A stretch of DNA of 64,000 bases from F23-B02 sp045601285 (GCA_045601285.1 JAZRZJ010000049.1:15015-79014), one strand, 5' to 3'; counted from the first letter of the stretch, positions 50,574 through 59,537 are shown. The notes: generated by a model from the sequence alone, not told the origin. Numbers and translations: made by a program.

Positions 50574-51261
50574 AAAGCTCATCGGCATCATCGGCGCCAT
50601 GAAGGTGGAGATAGATGATGTCAAATCCCGGGTGGAAAACCCCGTCACCGAGACCGTCAGCGGCATTGATTTTGTCCGCGGCACCTTAAACGGCACGGAA
50701 GTCGTTGTGGCAATGTGCGGCGTGGGCAAGGTGTTCGCCGCCATGTGCGCACAGACCATGATACTCAGATATTCCCCCACCCTCGTCATTAACATCGGCG
50801 TGGGCGGTTCACTTTCCAAAAATCTCAACATCGGCGATATTGCCATTGCCAACGCCCTTTGTCAGCACGACATGGACACCTCCGCCGTAGGTGACCCAAT
50901 AGGGCTTATTTCCGGCGTCAACATGGTGTGCTTCCCCTGCTGCAAAAACGTTGTTCGTCAGTTTGAAGAATGCGCCGAAAGGGCGGGACTGCACAGCGAA
51001 ACGGGCATCATTGCCTCCGGCGATATTTTTGTCAGCGACACGGTGAAAAAGCGCTTCATCGTGGACAATTTCGATGCTATCTCCTGTGAAATGGAGGGTG
51101 CCGCAATCGCTCAGGTCTGCTACGTCAACGGCGCCCCGTTCGGCGTTATCCGAGCAATTTCCGACAACGGCGACGAGGAGGGCGGCAAAGCCTATGCCAA
51201 CGCCCTTGAGGTTGCCAGCAATGCCGCCATGAAGATGATTTACGCCTTTCTTGAGCTGTAA
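50557..51261 (+). CDS. mtnN: 5'-methylthioadenosine/S-adenosylhomocysteine nucleosidase
   Basis: 234 residues from TTG 50557, seven bases after GAGGGAG, overlapping luxS by 17 bases. IGIIGAMKVEIDDVK is the N-terminal signature, FEMEGAA-type CEMEGAAIAQVC binds ribose, and RAISDNGDE holds the catalytic Asp. It releases adenine from S-adenosylhomocysteine, giving the LuxS substrate. Confidence 0.95.
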   Translation: MSTGSKKLIGIIGAMKVEIDDVKSRVENPVTETVSGIDFVRGTLNGTEVVVAMCGVGKVFAAMCAQTMILRYSPTLVINIGVGGSLSKNLNIGDIAIANALCQHDMDTSAVGDPIGLISGVNMVCFPCCKNVVRQFEECAERAGLHSETGIIASGDIFVSDTVKKRFIVDNFDAISCEMEGAAIAQVCYVNGAPFGVIRAISDNGDEEGGKAYANALEVASNAAMKMIYAFLEL

Positions 51262-51273
51262 AAAATCCGCTTC

Positions 51274-51399
51274 TGTCATTCCGAGACCAGTGCGCACACT
51301 GGTCGTGGGAATCCGTTCTCTTTTAAAAACGTCGATAAATCATTTTTTGAGAAGACGGATTGCCACACCAGTGACATCGGTCACTGGTTCGCAATGACA
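51274..51399. repeat. ~125-bp imperfect inverted-repeat element
   Basis: TGTCATTCCGAGACCAGTG at the left is complementary, with changes, to CACTGGTTCGCAATGACA at the right. The halves also contain their own palindromes (CCAGTG/CACTGG). It is non-coding, has the look of a REP/MITE-type element and begins 13 bases after the mtnN stop. Confidence 0.55.
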
Positions 51400-51416
51400 C
51401 GCGTGGTTCTTTGACT

Positions 51417-51729
51417 AAAAACGCTGACACTTAGGGCGGCGCACCATAGGGATTAATAGGTTTTGAACGGCCCTTTTCCGCCCATACTTCACAAAAAAAT
51501 ACGGCAATGCGTCAGCATTGCCGTATTTTTGTTATATTGTCTGGACGTAAAATTTCTCGCTCAAAACTGCTTTGCACCTTGAAAGAAAGATGTTTTCTGC
51601 AAGACAAGGCAAAAAACGCAGGAATACTGGATATGTATTCCGAGGCTTTTTAACGCAGTATTGCGGGAAACAGCTTCTTTCAAGGCTGTTAATCCCTATG
51701 GCGCACCGCCCAACGTGTCAGCGTTTTTT
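51417..51729. mobile_element. ~313-bp MITE-like element with ~40-bp terminal inverted repeats
   Basis: The left end (51417-51456: AAAAACGCTGACAC, then GGGCGGCGCACCATAGGG and ATTAA) is the inverted complement of the right end (51689-51729: TTAATCCCTATGGCGCACCG, then CC, AACGTGTCAGCGTTTTTT) with few mismatches. It encodes no transposase. Inside are a terminator (AAAATACGGCAATGC/GCATTGCCGTATTTT) and a second, shorter inverted pair built on CCTTGAAAGAA/TTCTTTCAAGG. The left ~125 bases recur at 7242-7367. It separates mtnN from the convergent MFS gene. Confidence 0.65.
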
Positions 51730-51743
51730 GCTGTTCTTTTATT

Positions 51744-53192
51744 TTAGTCGTCTGCGCCGAGAGCCTCAAGGCCCTTTACGTTTTCGATTTTATTCACCTT
51801 GACATTCTTAACAAGGCTTGTGAACACCACGAAGCTTGCAATAATAAGTATCGTTGCATAGACGGGCAGTGCGCGCCATGCTCCCGTTACGTTGAACACG
51901 AGACCCAGCAGCACAGGAGTGACAGTCTGTGCGGACATACTTGCGGCGTAGTAGAAGCCCGTGAACTTGCCGATCTTCTTGGAGGAGCAGAGCTCAACAA
52001 CCATGGGGAAGGAGCAGTTATGCACCAGCGCCATGCCGAAGCCCTTGATTGCCCATACGCCGTAGAGCAGTACGGGGAAGGCAAATTCGCCGTGCTCACC
52101 CGTGACCTTGCCCGTAGGAGCCACGAAGCACATGACAATGAGCGCCGCAACGGTGATGCAAAGACCCGTGGATATTGTCCACTTACGGCCTATCTTATCC
52201 GCAATGCCGCCTGCAATGGCAAAGCCAACAACTGAGGCAAGACCGCCTGCGATGGTCAGCACCATGGTGGCGCTGGATACGGAGTTCAGGTAATAGATGG
52301 TGTAGTTGCCGATGTAGGTGCCGATGGCGTTATCGGACATGAACCAGAGGAACTCTGCCGCAAGGATCGCAAGAAGCATGGTCTTGTTTGCCTTGCTCAT
52401 GGGCTTGTCGTCATCAATGGGAGTTTCAACGGCGGCAAGGCGTTCGCCCAGCTCCATTTCCTCCTTCATTTCCTCCTCGATCTTATTCTCCTTTACGGTT
52501 GCAAAGAGAACAAGGGCGGAGATTACCATGAGGACAGAGGCAACGATGAAGGGGATTTCGATTGTCCATACCTTTCTTGCCTCGTCAGCGGCATTGATAT
52601 AGTCGCTGAGCTTGAGGAAGATGCCCAGAACGGTAGCGAAGGCGCCGCCGATGTAGCCCATGATGTTGATGATGCCGTTTGCCTTTGCACGCAGAGGCTT
52701 GGGAGTGATATCGGGCATGAGGGATACGGCGGGGTTGCGGTACATCATCATGAACATGAGGACTATTGCCATCATGATTACCATGCCGACAACGTTATTG
52801 TTATGGAAGAACAGAGGAATGAAGGGGAATGCGATCGCGGCAACGAAGGTGCCCGTGAGTATAAAGGGCATACGCTTGCCGATGGGGGTTTTTGTTCTGT
52901 CGGAAAGATTGCCGAAGATAGGCAGAAGAATCAGTGCCGCCAGATTATCGCAGGCCATGATGATACCGACTATCCACTGGACATTCAGGATTTTTTCAGG
53001 GTCGCCCGCCTTGAGTTCGGCGGAGGAAATACCGTACATTCTTCTTGCGAAGATGTCGGTGAGGAAGGTGGGACACCAGGAGTCGTAAACCTGCCACAGA
53101 AGCAGGATCCCGAAGAAAGCAAAGCCTATAAGGAAGGTTCTCTTATAGTTCAGCTTCAGTCCCAGCTGAGGATTAAGCGTATGTTCGCTCAT
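51744..53192 (-). CDS. Major facilitator superfamily transporter (SLC45/sugar type)
   Basis: 482 residues, twelve predicted membrane segments with a cytoplasmic acidic loop around 245-265 (EEEMKEEMELGERLAAVETP). The loop-2 motif is GNLSDRTKTPIGKRMPFIL, as in SLC45/GPH-like sugar carriers, and MYRNPAVSLMPDITPKPLRAKANG is also typical. Transport of a disaccharide or related solute is inferred. The stop lies just 15 bases from the MITE-like element. Confidence 0.85.
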   Translation of the reverse strand: MSEHTLNPQLGLKLNYKRTFLIGFAFFGILLLWQVYDSWCPTFLTDIFARRMYGISSAELKAGDPEKILNVQWIVGIIMACDNLAALILLPIFGNLSDRTKTPIGKRMPFILTGTFVAAIAFPFIPLFFHNNNVVGMVIMMAIVLMFMMMYRNPAVSLMPDITPKPLRAKANGIINIMGYIGGAFATVLGIFLKLSDYINAADEARKVWTIEIPFIVASVLMVISALVLFATVKENKIEEEMKEEMELGERLAAVETPIDDDKPMSKANKTMLLAILAAEFLWFMSDNAIGTYIGNYTIYYLNSVSSATMVLTIAGGLASVVGFAIAGGIADKIGRKWTISTGLCITVAALIVMCFVAPTGKVTGEHGEFAFPVLLYGVWAIKGFGMALVHNCSFPMVVELCSSKKIGKFTGFYYAASMSAQTVTPVLLGLVFNVTGAWRALPVYATILIIASFVVFTSLVKNVKVNKIENVKGLEALGADD

Positions 53193-53270
53193 ATGTATTC
53201 TCCTTTTGAGTTTTTCATATGTAATGCAAAGTTATTATATTATATTCCGCCTTAAATGACAACAGAAATT

Positions 53271-54599
53271 CTACTCCCAAAAGCTTTTACCGCCCAGTTT
53301 TCTTACCAGCTTCTGCCGAAGCTCCAGCATTGCGGTGTAGCTCGGCAAAAGGAAAATTCTGCTTTTCTCTTTTCGGAGCTCCGATATGAGCTTATCGTAA
53401 TTACCGAAAAGCTCGCTCTGCACTCCCGCTCTTGCAAGACGGTCTTGCAGCTCCCCTGCACATTCCCCTGCCGCTATGACGCGGCTAATATTCTTCATGC
53501 GGCGCAGCTTTTCAAAATCCGCGTCCTCAAGCCAGCTTAAATCCCTGCCGTCACCCGCATTTGCGTTCTGGACAAAAACAACCGTCTTGTTCATGCCCCC
53601 CACGGTTTTTATATAATCAAGCGTCTGATTGACCGCAGCCGTATTTTTCACAAGTATCATTTCCGCGCCCGATTTCCCCAGAGGAAACTCCTCCATACGT
53701 CCGAAGCCCCCTTCGAAATTTTCCGCCGCAGAAAGCGCAAAGTCAAGGTCAAGTCCCGCAGCCGTCACCGCCGCCGTCATTCCCGCCGCATTGTAAACGT
53801 TATACACGCCGGGCAGGTTTACTCCGCAGATCCTTTTTTCAGCAGCCGTTTCAATGAGTATTCTGTCCTCGGCAAGTCTTCGGGCAAGCACATGGGGCTT
53901 CGGTCTTTTGCGTCCGCAGCCGGAGCAGTACCAGCACCCGAGATTTGAGTAGGTCACGGTGCGAAACAGCAGCCTTCCGCCGCACTCTGCGCAGCGATTC
54001 TCCTCGGAGGCATCGGGCTTTTTCCCCTTGCTTCCCTCAAGACCGAAATACACCGTTTTGCTGCTCAGCCTTTCCGCGATTGCCGTGGTAAGCTGGCAGT
54101 CGGCGTTCACCGCAAGCACTGTTCCGGGACTTTTGCGCAGCCCCTCAAGTATCATTTCCATGGGCTTTTTCACATCGCCGTAGCGGTCGCTCTGGTCCTT
54201 GAAGAGATTTGTTATGAGAACAGCCTTCGGCTTAAGCTCACCGAAGACGCGCCGTGCCGCCGCCTCGTCGCACTCAATCACCGCCCAGTCACATTTGGGT
54301 TTACATAACATTCCAGAATGCGTGACAAACTCGGCAGTTATACCCTCGATGAGATTAGCGCCGCTTTTGTTTGAAAACACGCTGAGCCCTGCGTTTCTGA
54401 GGGCTGTTTCCGTCATGCGCACAGAGGTGGTTTTCCCGTTTGTGCCCGTAACGGCAATGACATTCACGTTCTTTGCTAAAGCCCGCAGAAGCTCCGGACA
54501 TATCTTAAGCGCGATTTTTCCCGGCAATGCGGTTGCGCCTTTTCCGAAAAAGCGTAAAAAGCAATGCGTGGCCTTACAGACCACGCACGCAATAATCAT
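53271..54599 (-). CDS. murT: Lipid II isoglutaminyl synthase subunit MurT-type (Mur ligase)
   Basis: 442 residues. N-terminal Mur ligase domain with VTGTNGKTTSVRM, an inserted zinc ribbon (CAECGG and YCSGCG near 205-235) and the C-terminal DUF1727 domain with NANAGDGRDLSWLEDADFE carrying the catalytic Asp residues. With GatD it amidates D-glutamate in lipid II. The usual partner gatD is not next to it: glmS is upstream and the MFS gene downstream. The pair must therefore be split or the partner is missing. Confidence 0.9.
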   Translation of the reverse strand: MIIACVVCKATHCFLRFFGKGATALPGKIALKICPELLRALAKNVNVIAVTGTNGKTTSVRMTETALRNAGLSVFSNKSGANLIEGITAEFVTHSGMLCKPKCDWAVIECDEAAARRVFGELKPKAVLITNLFKDQSDRYGDVKKPMEMILEGLRKSPGTVLAVNADCQLTTAIAERLSSKTVYFGLEGSKGKKPDASEENRCAECGGRLLFRTVTYSNLGCWYCSGCGRKRPKPHVLARRLAEDRILIETAAEKRICGVNLPGVYNVYNAAGMTAAVTAAGLDLDFALSAAENFEGGFGRMEEFPLGKSGAEMILVKNTAAVNQTLDYIKTVGGMNKTVVFVQNANAGDGRDLSWLEDADFEKLRRMKNISRVIAAGECAGELQDRLARAGVQSELFGNYDKLISELRKEKSRIFLLPSYTAMLELRQKLVRKLGGKSFWE

Positions 54600-54624
54600 T
54601 CGGATTTTCAGTTTAAATCACCTT

Positions 54625-56463
54625 TTACTCAACAGTTACGCTCTTTGCCAGATTTCTGGGCTTATCAATATCGCAGCCGCGGAGCAGCGCGACATAGTAC
54701 GCGAACAGCTGGAGAGGTACAACACTCAGAGAGGGCTGGAATATTGTGTGGGATTCGGGAACGGAGATGACATTTCCCACGGTCTTCTTCATCTCGGCAA
54801 CATTGCTCTCGGTGGTGAGTGCGAGAACGTCTGCGCCACGCGCCTGAACCTCAACAACGTTGCTCATCGCCTTGTCAAACAGAGGTGCATAGGTGCCAAG
54901 CGCAATTACGAGAGTTCCATTTTCAATCAGGGAAATGGTGCCGTGCTTTAGCTCGCCCGATGCGTATGCCTCGGAGTGAATGTAGGAGATTTCCTTGAGC
55001 TTGAGGGAGCCCTCAAGTCCCATGGCATAGTCAAGGTTGCGTCCGATAAAGAACACGGAGCTGTGGTTGAAGTAATCGGAGGCAAAGTGCTTGATGTCCT
55101 CAATATCCTCAAGCATTTTTTCCATCTTGCTGGGCAGAAGCAGAAGCTCTGCCATGATTGCGTCATACTCTTCCTTTGAAAGAGTTCCGAGAATATCGCC
55201 GAAGTACATTCCCAGCATATTCAGCAGCACAAGCTGGGTGCTGTAGGCCTTGGTGGTGGCAACGGCAATTTCGGGACCCGCCCAGGTGTAGATAACATCG
55301 TCGGACTCTCTCGCGATGGAGCTGCCGACAACGTTTACGATGGAGAGAATATGTGCGCCCAGAGCCTTTGCCTCGCGGAGTGCGGCCATGGTGTCAAGTG
55401 TTTCTCCCGACTGGCTGATAACGATCACAAGGCTCTTGTCGTCCACAAGCGGATCGCAGTAGCGGAACTCGGAAGCAAGGCAGACCTCAACGGGCTTGCG
55501 GAGCATACGCTCGAGATTGTACTTGCCTACCATACCAACATGATATGAGGAGCCGCAGGCGACTATGTATATCTTATTGACGCTCCTGATATAATCGGCA
55601 TCAATTTTTAGATCCTCAAAAACAATACGGTTATCGTGAATGCGGCTGAAGGCGGTCTTGCGGATCGCCTCGGGCTGCTCCATGATTTCCTTCAGCATGA
55701 AATGGGCATAGCCGCCCTTTTCCGCGGCGGACACGTCCCAGTCGATCGTGCAGTGTTCCTTTTCGATGGGCTGTTCCATGACGTTGTAGAAGCTTACGCC
55801 CTCAGCGGAAATGACCGCAACCTCGCCGTCCTCCATGTAGGCAACCTCACGGGTGTGCTTGATGATGGCGGTGACGTCGGAGGCGATGAAGTTTGCACCC
55901 TCGCCGAAGCCCACAAGCAGAGGTGCGTCCTTGCGTGCGGCAAGGAAACGGTCGGGGCAGTCGGCACAGATGATGCCGAGAGCGTAGGCGCCCTCAATCC
56001 TGCGGAGCACCTTGAACACGGCATTGAAAATGTTGCTGTCCTCGGCATAGTAGAAGGACAGGAGCTGGGTTACGACCTCGGTATCGGTTTCGGACCGGAA
56101 AACATAGCCCTTTGACTTAAGGAAGTCCCTGAGCTCCACATAGTTTTCGATTATACCGTTGTGGACAACTGCGATTTTCCCGTCCTGGCTGAGATGGGGG
56201 TGGGCATTGATGTCATTGGGCTCGCCGTGGGTTGCCCAGCGGGTGTGACCTATGCCGAGAACACCCTCAACGCTCTTTCCTCCGTTGATAATGTCACTTA
56301 AAACCTGCAGACGTCCCTTGGACTTCTTTACCTGCAGTTCCTTTGAATGTGATACAACCGCGATGCCTGCGGAGTCGTAGCCGCGGTATTCAAGCCTTGC
56401 CAGTCCGTCAAGCAGAATCGGAGCCGCCTGCTCAGAGCCCACATAGCCAACTATTCCACACAT
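54625..56463 (-). CDS. glmS: Glutamine-fructose-6-phosphate aminotransferase
   Basis: 612 residues from ATG 56463, so the nucleophile Cys is residue 2 (MCGIVGYVG) and is exposed after Met removal. LARLEYRGYDSAGIAV and GHTRWATHGEPNDINAHPH belong to the glutaminase domain; two SIS domains follow (ISQSGETLDTMAALREAKAL, EISYIHSEAYASGELKHG). The C-terminus DKPRNLAKSVTVE is canonical. It makes glucosamine-6-phosphate for peptidoglycan. I see no glmS ribozyme in the short leader. Confidence 0.97.
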   Translation of the reverse strand: MCGIVGYVGSEQAAPILLDGLARLEYRGYDSAGIAVVSHSKELQVKKSKGRLQVLSDIINGGKSVEGVLGIGHTRWATHGEPNDINAHPHLSQDGKIAVVHNGIIENYVELRDFLKSKGYVFRSETDTEVVTQLLSFYYAEDSNIFNAVFKVLRRIEGAYALGIICADCPDRFLAARKDAPLLVGFGEGANFIASDVTAIIKHTREVAYMEDGEVAVISAEGVSFYNVMEQPIEKEHCTIDWDVSAAEKGGYAHFMLKEIMEQPEAIRKTAFSRIHDNRIVFEDLKIDADYIRSVNKIYIVACGSSYHVGMVGKYNLERMLRKPVEVCLASEFRYCDPLVDDKSLVIVISQSGETLDTMAALREAKALGAHILSIVNVVGSSIARESDDVIYTWAGPEIAVATTKAYSTQLVLLNMLGMYFGDILGTLSKEEYDAIMAELLLLPSKMEKMLEDIEDIKHFASDYFNHSSVFFIGRNLDYAMGLEGSLKLKEISYIHSEAYASGELKHGTISLIENGTLVIALGTYAPLFDKAMSNVVEVQARGADVLALTTESNVAEMKKTVGNVISVPESHTIFQPSLSVVPLQLFAYYVALLRGCDIDKPRNLAKSVTVE

Positions 56464-56527
56464 AATTATTAATTCCCTTCGGATCAAAGTCTGTTTCAGC
56501 TATGGTACGCTGCACCACAGTATTGGA

Positions 56528-56556
56528 ATTATATCACCGCGCCGCTTATATTGCAA
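56528..56556 (-). promoter_or_regulatory. Promoter of glmS
   Basis: On the minus strand TTGCAA (56556-56551) and TATAAT (56533-56528) are 17 bases apart, about 65 bases before the ATG. The leader is too short for a glmS ribozyme. Confidence 0.7.
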
Positions 56557-56596
56557 TAAAACGCATTTGTAAAATTACAGTGAATACGGCATAAAA

Positions 56597-56624
56597 AATA
56601 CCGCAGTCCTTTGACTGCGGTATT
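56597..56624. terminator. Terminator between secG and glmS
   Basis: AATACCGCAGTC (56597-56608) pairs with GACTGCGGTATT (56613-56624). On the minus strand it is followed by TTTTT, ending secG. Confidence 0.8.
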
Positions 56625-56635
56625 CAGGCGTTTAA

Positions 56636-56863
56636 TCAGATGAGGTTCAGAGCCATAGTGAGAATAACGAATGCCAGTGCTACCCACTTGGTTGCCTTTG
56701 CAAGCTTTGCGTCCAGAGTCTTTGCCTTGCCTTTGGAGAGGAAGGTTTCAGCACCGCCTGCGATTGCGCCGGACAGACCTGCGCTCTTACCGCTCTGCAT
56801 AAGAACGACGACAGTAACTATAAGACCGGAGAGAAGCTGGAGAATAGTGAGAAAAAGCTTCAT
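56636..56863 (-). CDS. secG: Protein translocase subunit SecG
   Basis: 75 residues, two membrane helices joined by the conserved loop VVLMQSGKSAGLSGAIAGGAE and ETFLSKGKAKTLD, a standard SecG. It assists the SecYEG channel. AAAGGA precedes the ATG by the normal distance. It stands alone with its own terminator. Confidence 0.93.
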   Translation of the reverse strand: MKLFLTILQLLSGLIVTVVVLMQSGKSAGLSGAIAGGAETFLSKGKAKTLDAKLAKATKWVALAFVILTMALNLI

Positions 56864-56973
56864 ATATGTTCAATCCTTTCGATTCGATAATATTCAGTCA
56901 ATAATTAGCCCAATAACTATACCATATACTTTTTAGCTTGGCAAGAAGTATTTTTACGAATTTGCAACTTTTT

Positions 56974-58278
56974 TCACCATACCTGCCATCTCAGCGCAAA
57001 AGCCACAAGGTACGCAAAGTCAAAAACAAGGCACATCGTATAAAAAAGAACCTCGTATGCCCGTTTTTTACTGATTTCAGCAAGCGCCGCGCTCAGAGGA
57101 AACATCACAAGCATATATCTCGGTGCGCTGAGAAGCCACGTTGCGCCCATTGTCACGAAGAAATAGGCAAGAAAATATGCCGAATACGATGCGCGTATTT
57201 TCTTCACTCCCGCGCACATAACCGCAAGCGCCGCAAGCTGAGCCAGCAGGTTGGGCAGCCACAGACCGAAAAAGTACTTCGGGTTTTCGCGGAGGGCTGC
57301 TATGGCGTAATCCGTCTGGTATGCCGCCGTATTGAAGAAAAGTCCGAAATGCTGATTCCAATGCTCGCTCTGATACTCCATGAATTTGAAGGCATCGCCC
57401 GCCACGGCATAGTTTATGCCGCAGTAGGCCGCAAAGCCTGCGGGAATAATAAGCAGCAGCAGATAGTCCTTGAATTTTTTCTTCTGCGTCGCAAGCTCAA
57501 ACAGCACGGGAACAATGAGTGCAAGACCCACAGAGCGCGTAAACGCCGCAAGAGCACCGAAAAGACAGGCTATCGGGAATTTTCCTTTGCGTGCTGCAAA
57601 TATACAGCAAAGCGACAGAAGCAGGAAAAGGCTTTCACTCATGGGCGCGGCAAAGAAAAATGCCCCGGGGAAAATGCACATGAAAACAAGGGCGCGCAGG
57701 GCCTTTTCTCTTTCCATGTCAAGCCGCACAAGCTTATAGAAAACGCAGGCTGAGCCCGCGAAGCACAGCGCCGACACAAGCATTCCCGCAAAAAGATAAT
57801 TCCCGGCTGCAAGCTTCACAAGGCGCACAAGCAGCGGATAGCCCGGCAGAAACACAAGCTGCACAAGGCGGTCAATGCTGCCCTCGGAAAGATACCAGTC
57901 CTCCGCAATGGCAAGGTAATGCTGGCTGTCGGTGCATTTCCAGAAGGCAAAGGAGCTGCTTTCCCCTGCCAGCGCACGCACTGCCGTCACAATGGCAATC
58001 AGTACAGCGTCCCAGAGCAAAACAGAAATGAATATTGCTGTCAGTACATCTTTTTCTTGCCCTTTTTGCAGTGTACGTCTGTTTTCCTCCCCGTTCCATG
58101 ACCTGAGCCACACGGGAACAAAGCGCAGACACGCCGCGGCAAAAAGGCACGCTGACACAAGCGCCGCGATAAAACCCGCAGCATCGGGTCTTTCATGGGC
58201 GCACCACATTATGAACAGAGCGGCAAGCACCGCAAGCCCGCCGCCCTTTATTAATTTTTCCCTTGCTTCAGATTTCAT
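56974..58278 (-). CDS. PIG-V-like mannosyltransferase family membrane protein
   Basis: 434 residues from ATG 58278, which overlaps the DUF1810 stop by 11 bases; the longer frame upstream reads through DUF1810. About ten membrane helices. The luminal loop after helix 2 has WKCTDSQHYLAIAEDWY with an Asp pair context like GT-C glycosyltransferases, and LVFLPGYPLLVRLVKL and SESLFLLLSLCCIFAARKGK follow, as in the PIG-V/GT76-like group. Transfer of a polyprenyl-phosphate sugar to an envelope acceptor is inferred. Confidence 0.75.
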   Translation of the reverse strand: MKSEAREKLIKGGGLAVLAALFIMWCAHERPDAAGFIAALVSACLFAAACLRFVPVWLRSWNGEENRRTLQKGQEKDVLTAIFISVLLWDAVLIAIVTAVRALAGESSSFAFWKCTDSQHYLAIAEDWYLSEGSIDRLVQLVFLPGYPLLVRLVKLAAGNYLFAGMLVSALCFAGSACVFYKLVRLDMEREKALRALVFMCIFPGAFFFAAPMSESLFLLLSLCCIFAARKGKFPIACLFGALAAFTRSVGLALIVPVLFELATQKKKFKDYLLLLIIPAGFAAYCGINYAVAGDAFKFMEYQSEHWNQHFGLFFNTAAYQTDYAIAALRENPKYFFGLWLPNLLAQLAALAVMCAGVKKIRASYSAYFLAYFFVTMGATWLLSAPRYMLVMFPLSAALAEISKKRAYEVLFYTMCLVFDFAYLVAFALRWQVW

Positions 58279-58702
58279 CAATACCGAGAATGTCAAGCGT
58301 CTTATCGTCGGCCTCGCCGCCGAAGAATTTGTCCAGCACCTTTCTGAACACCTCGTGCTCAGGTGCCGCCGCCGCAAACAGCGTCATGCAGGAGCGCAGC
58401 TTCAGGTCATCGGGAAACCAGAACACCTCGCGGGCGTCGTCCGTTTCAATATCGAGCAGAGCCTCGGAAATTTCAAGCAGACGCCCGCCGAGAACCTCAT
58501 CGGCAATATATGCCTTTGCCTCTCCCATATCCCGTATGCCGTAGTAAAGCGAGGTGGCACTCATGCCGAGGCCCGAAATCTGCGGAAAAATGTACCACAT
58601 CCAATGCCCGTTTTTGCGGCCGCGGCGCATTTCCGCAAGGGCCTCTCCGTAGCTTCCGCGCTGGGCGGACTTGAATCTGTCAAGATTATAGTTCACGTTC
58701 AT
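58268..58702 (-). CDS. DUF1810 family protein
   Basis: 144 residues. The family signature is GHWMWYIFPQISGLGMSATS, with YNLDRFKSAQRGSYGEALAE at the start and the C-terminal region LRSCMTLFAAAAPEHEVFRK. DUF1810 is a small helical family of unknown biochemical role. ATG overlaps the upstream stop (ATGA), and the next gene also overlaps, so it sits inside a coupled four-gene operon. Confidence 0.88.
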   Translation of the reverse strand: MNVNYNLDRFKSAQRGSYGEALAEMRRGRKNGHWMWYIFPQISGLGMSATSLYYGIRDMGEAKAYIADEVLGGRLLEISEALLDIETDDAREVFWFPDDLKLRSCMTLFAAAAPEHEVFRKVLDKFFGGEADDKTLDILGIDEI

Positions 58703-59001
58703 TCCTCCGTTTCAAGAAGAAAGCTTACGGGACGAAAGCCGTCATTGCAGGAGATCATGGCTGATTTTTTGTTCTTCATCCAGCCGTCATAGAAATCCTC
58801 TCCGCCGTGGGCAAGGGCCATGACAAAGGGCGAAACGCTGTCCCATGCGCTTTCACAGAAGCCCTCCGGCTTCTGCCAGCCCTCGCAGGTAAAGCTCTTA
58901 CCCACCTGCATATCGCAGGCATGCTCAATGGGGTTTTCGTACTTTTCAATCAAGTCATCATAACGCGCCATGCGCATTACCGTTATTCTAACCTTTTTCA
59001 C
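58699..59001 (-). CDS. TIGR04076 family protein
   Basis: 100 residues from GTG 59001, eight bases after GGAG and overlapping the acetyltransferase stop (GTGA); TTG 59019 is the alternative. The start gives MKKVRITVMRMARYDDLIEK. The layout with CDMQVGKSFTCEGWQKPEGF and CNDGFRPVSFLLE recalls the TIGR04076 family of small Cys-containing proteins of unknown role. The family call is from memory of the pattern and is tentative. Confidence 0.65.
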   Translation of the reverse strand: MKKVRITVMRMARYDDLIEKYENPIEHACDMQVGKSFTCEGWQKPEGFCESAWDSVSPFVMALAHGGEDFYDGWMKNKKSAMISCNDGFRPVSFLLETEE

Positions 59002-59522
59002 AGCGTTTTCTCCAGACAAACAAGGTTAACTCCGCTTATTCCGTTGAACACGCAGGGAACGGCTCCAACCTCGGTGTAGCCCTGCTTTCCGTACATTTCA
59101 CGGGCTCTCTCATTGCGCTCGTTTGTGTCGATGCGGAGATAGCGGCAGCCGTTCTGAAGCGCATAGGCCTCATAAAAGCGCAGAAATTTCTTTGCATAGC
59201 CCTTCCGTGCGTGGCGCGGACTTACAGTGAGGGTGTGCAGCACCATCACCTCGTCATCGGGTGCGTCAACGCTCCAGTCCGCAAGGGCATACACGTCGAC
59301 CTGCTCACGATTAATGCGTGCGGAGGCGACGATTTCGTTCCCCTCGACCATGACGAAAAGCTCGCCCTTTTCAAGCGAGGAACGGGCGTCCGCGATCGTG
59401 GGGTAAATCGCTCTCTGCCAGCCCGTTGTCACTCTGCCCGCTTCCTCTTCGGTGTGGATTTCATTATAAATCTCCGCCGCGGCTATTACGTCTTTTTCGC
59501 AGTTTGCTTTACGGATAATCAT
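58998..59522 (-). CDS. GNAT family N-acetyltransferase
   Basis: 174 residues. The acetyl-CoA binding motif A reads LHTLTVSPRHARKGYAKKFL, followed by YLRIDTNERNERAREMYGKQ and GYTEVG, standard for GNAT enzymes. The acceptor is unknown. It is the first gene of an overlapping set with the TIGR04076, DUF1810 and PIG-V-like genes. Confidence 0.9.
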   Translation of the reverse strand: MIIRKANCEKDVIAAAEIYNEIHTEEEAGRVTTGWQRAIYPTIADARSSLEKGELFVMVEGNEIVASARINREQVDVYALADWSVDAPDDEVMVLHTLTVSPRHARKGYAKKFLRFYEAYALQNGCRYLRIDTNERNERAREMYGKQGYTEVGAVPCVFNGISGVNLVCLEKTL

Positions 59523-59537
59523 AAGCCGGCACTCCTT

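Noticed and set aside
56464..56635. glmS ribozyme upstream of glmS
   Set aside because: The promoter -10 ends about 65 bases before the ATG, leaving too little room, and none of the ribozyme core is recognisable.
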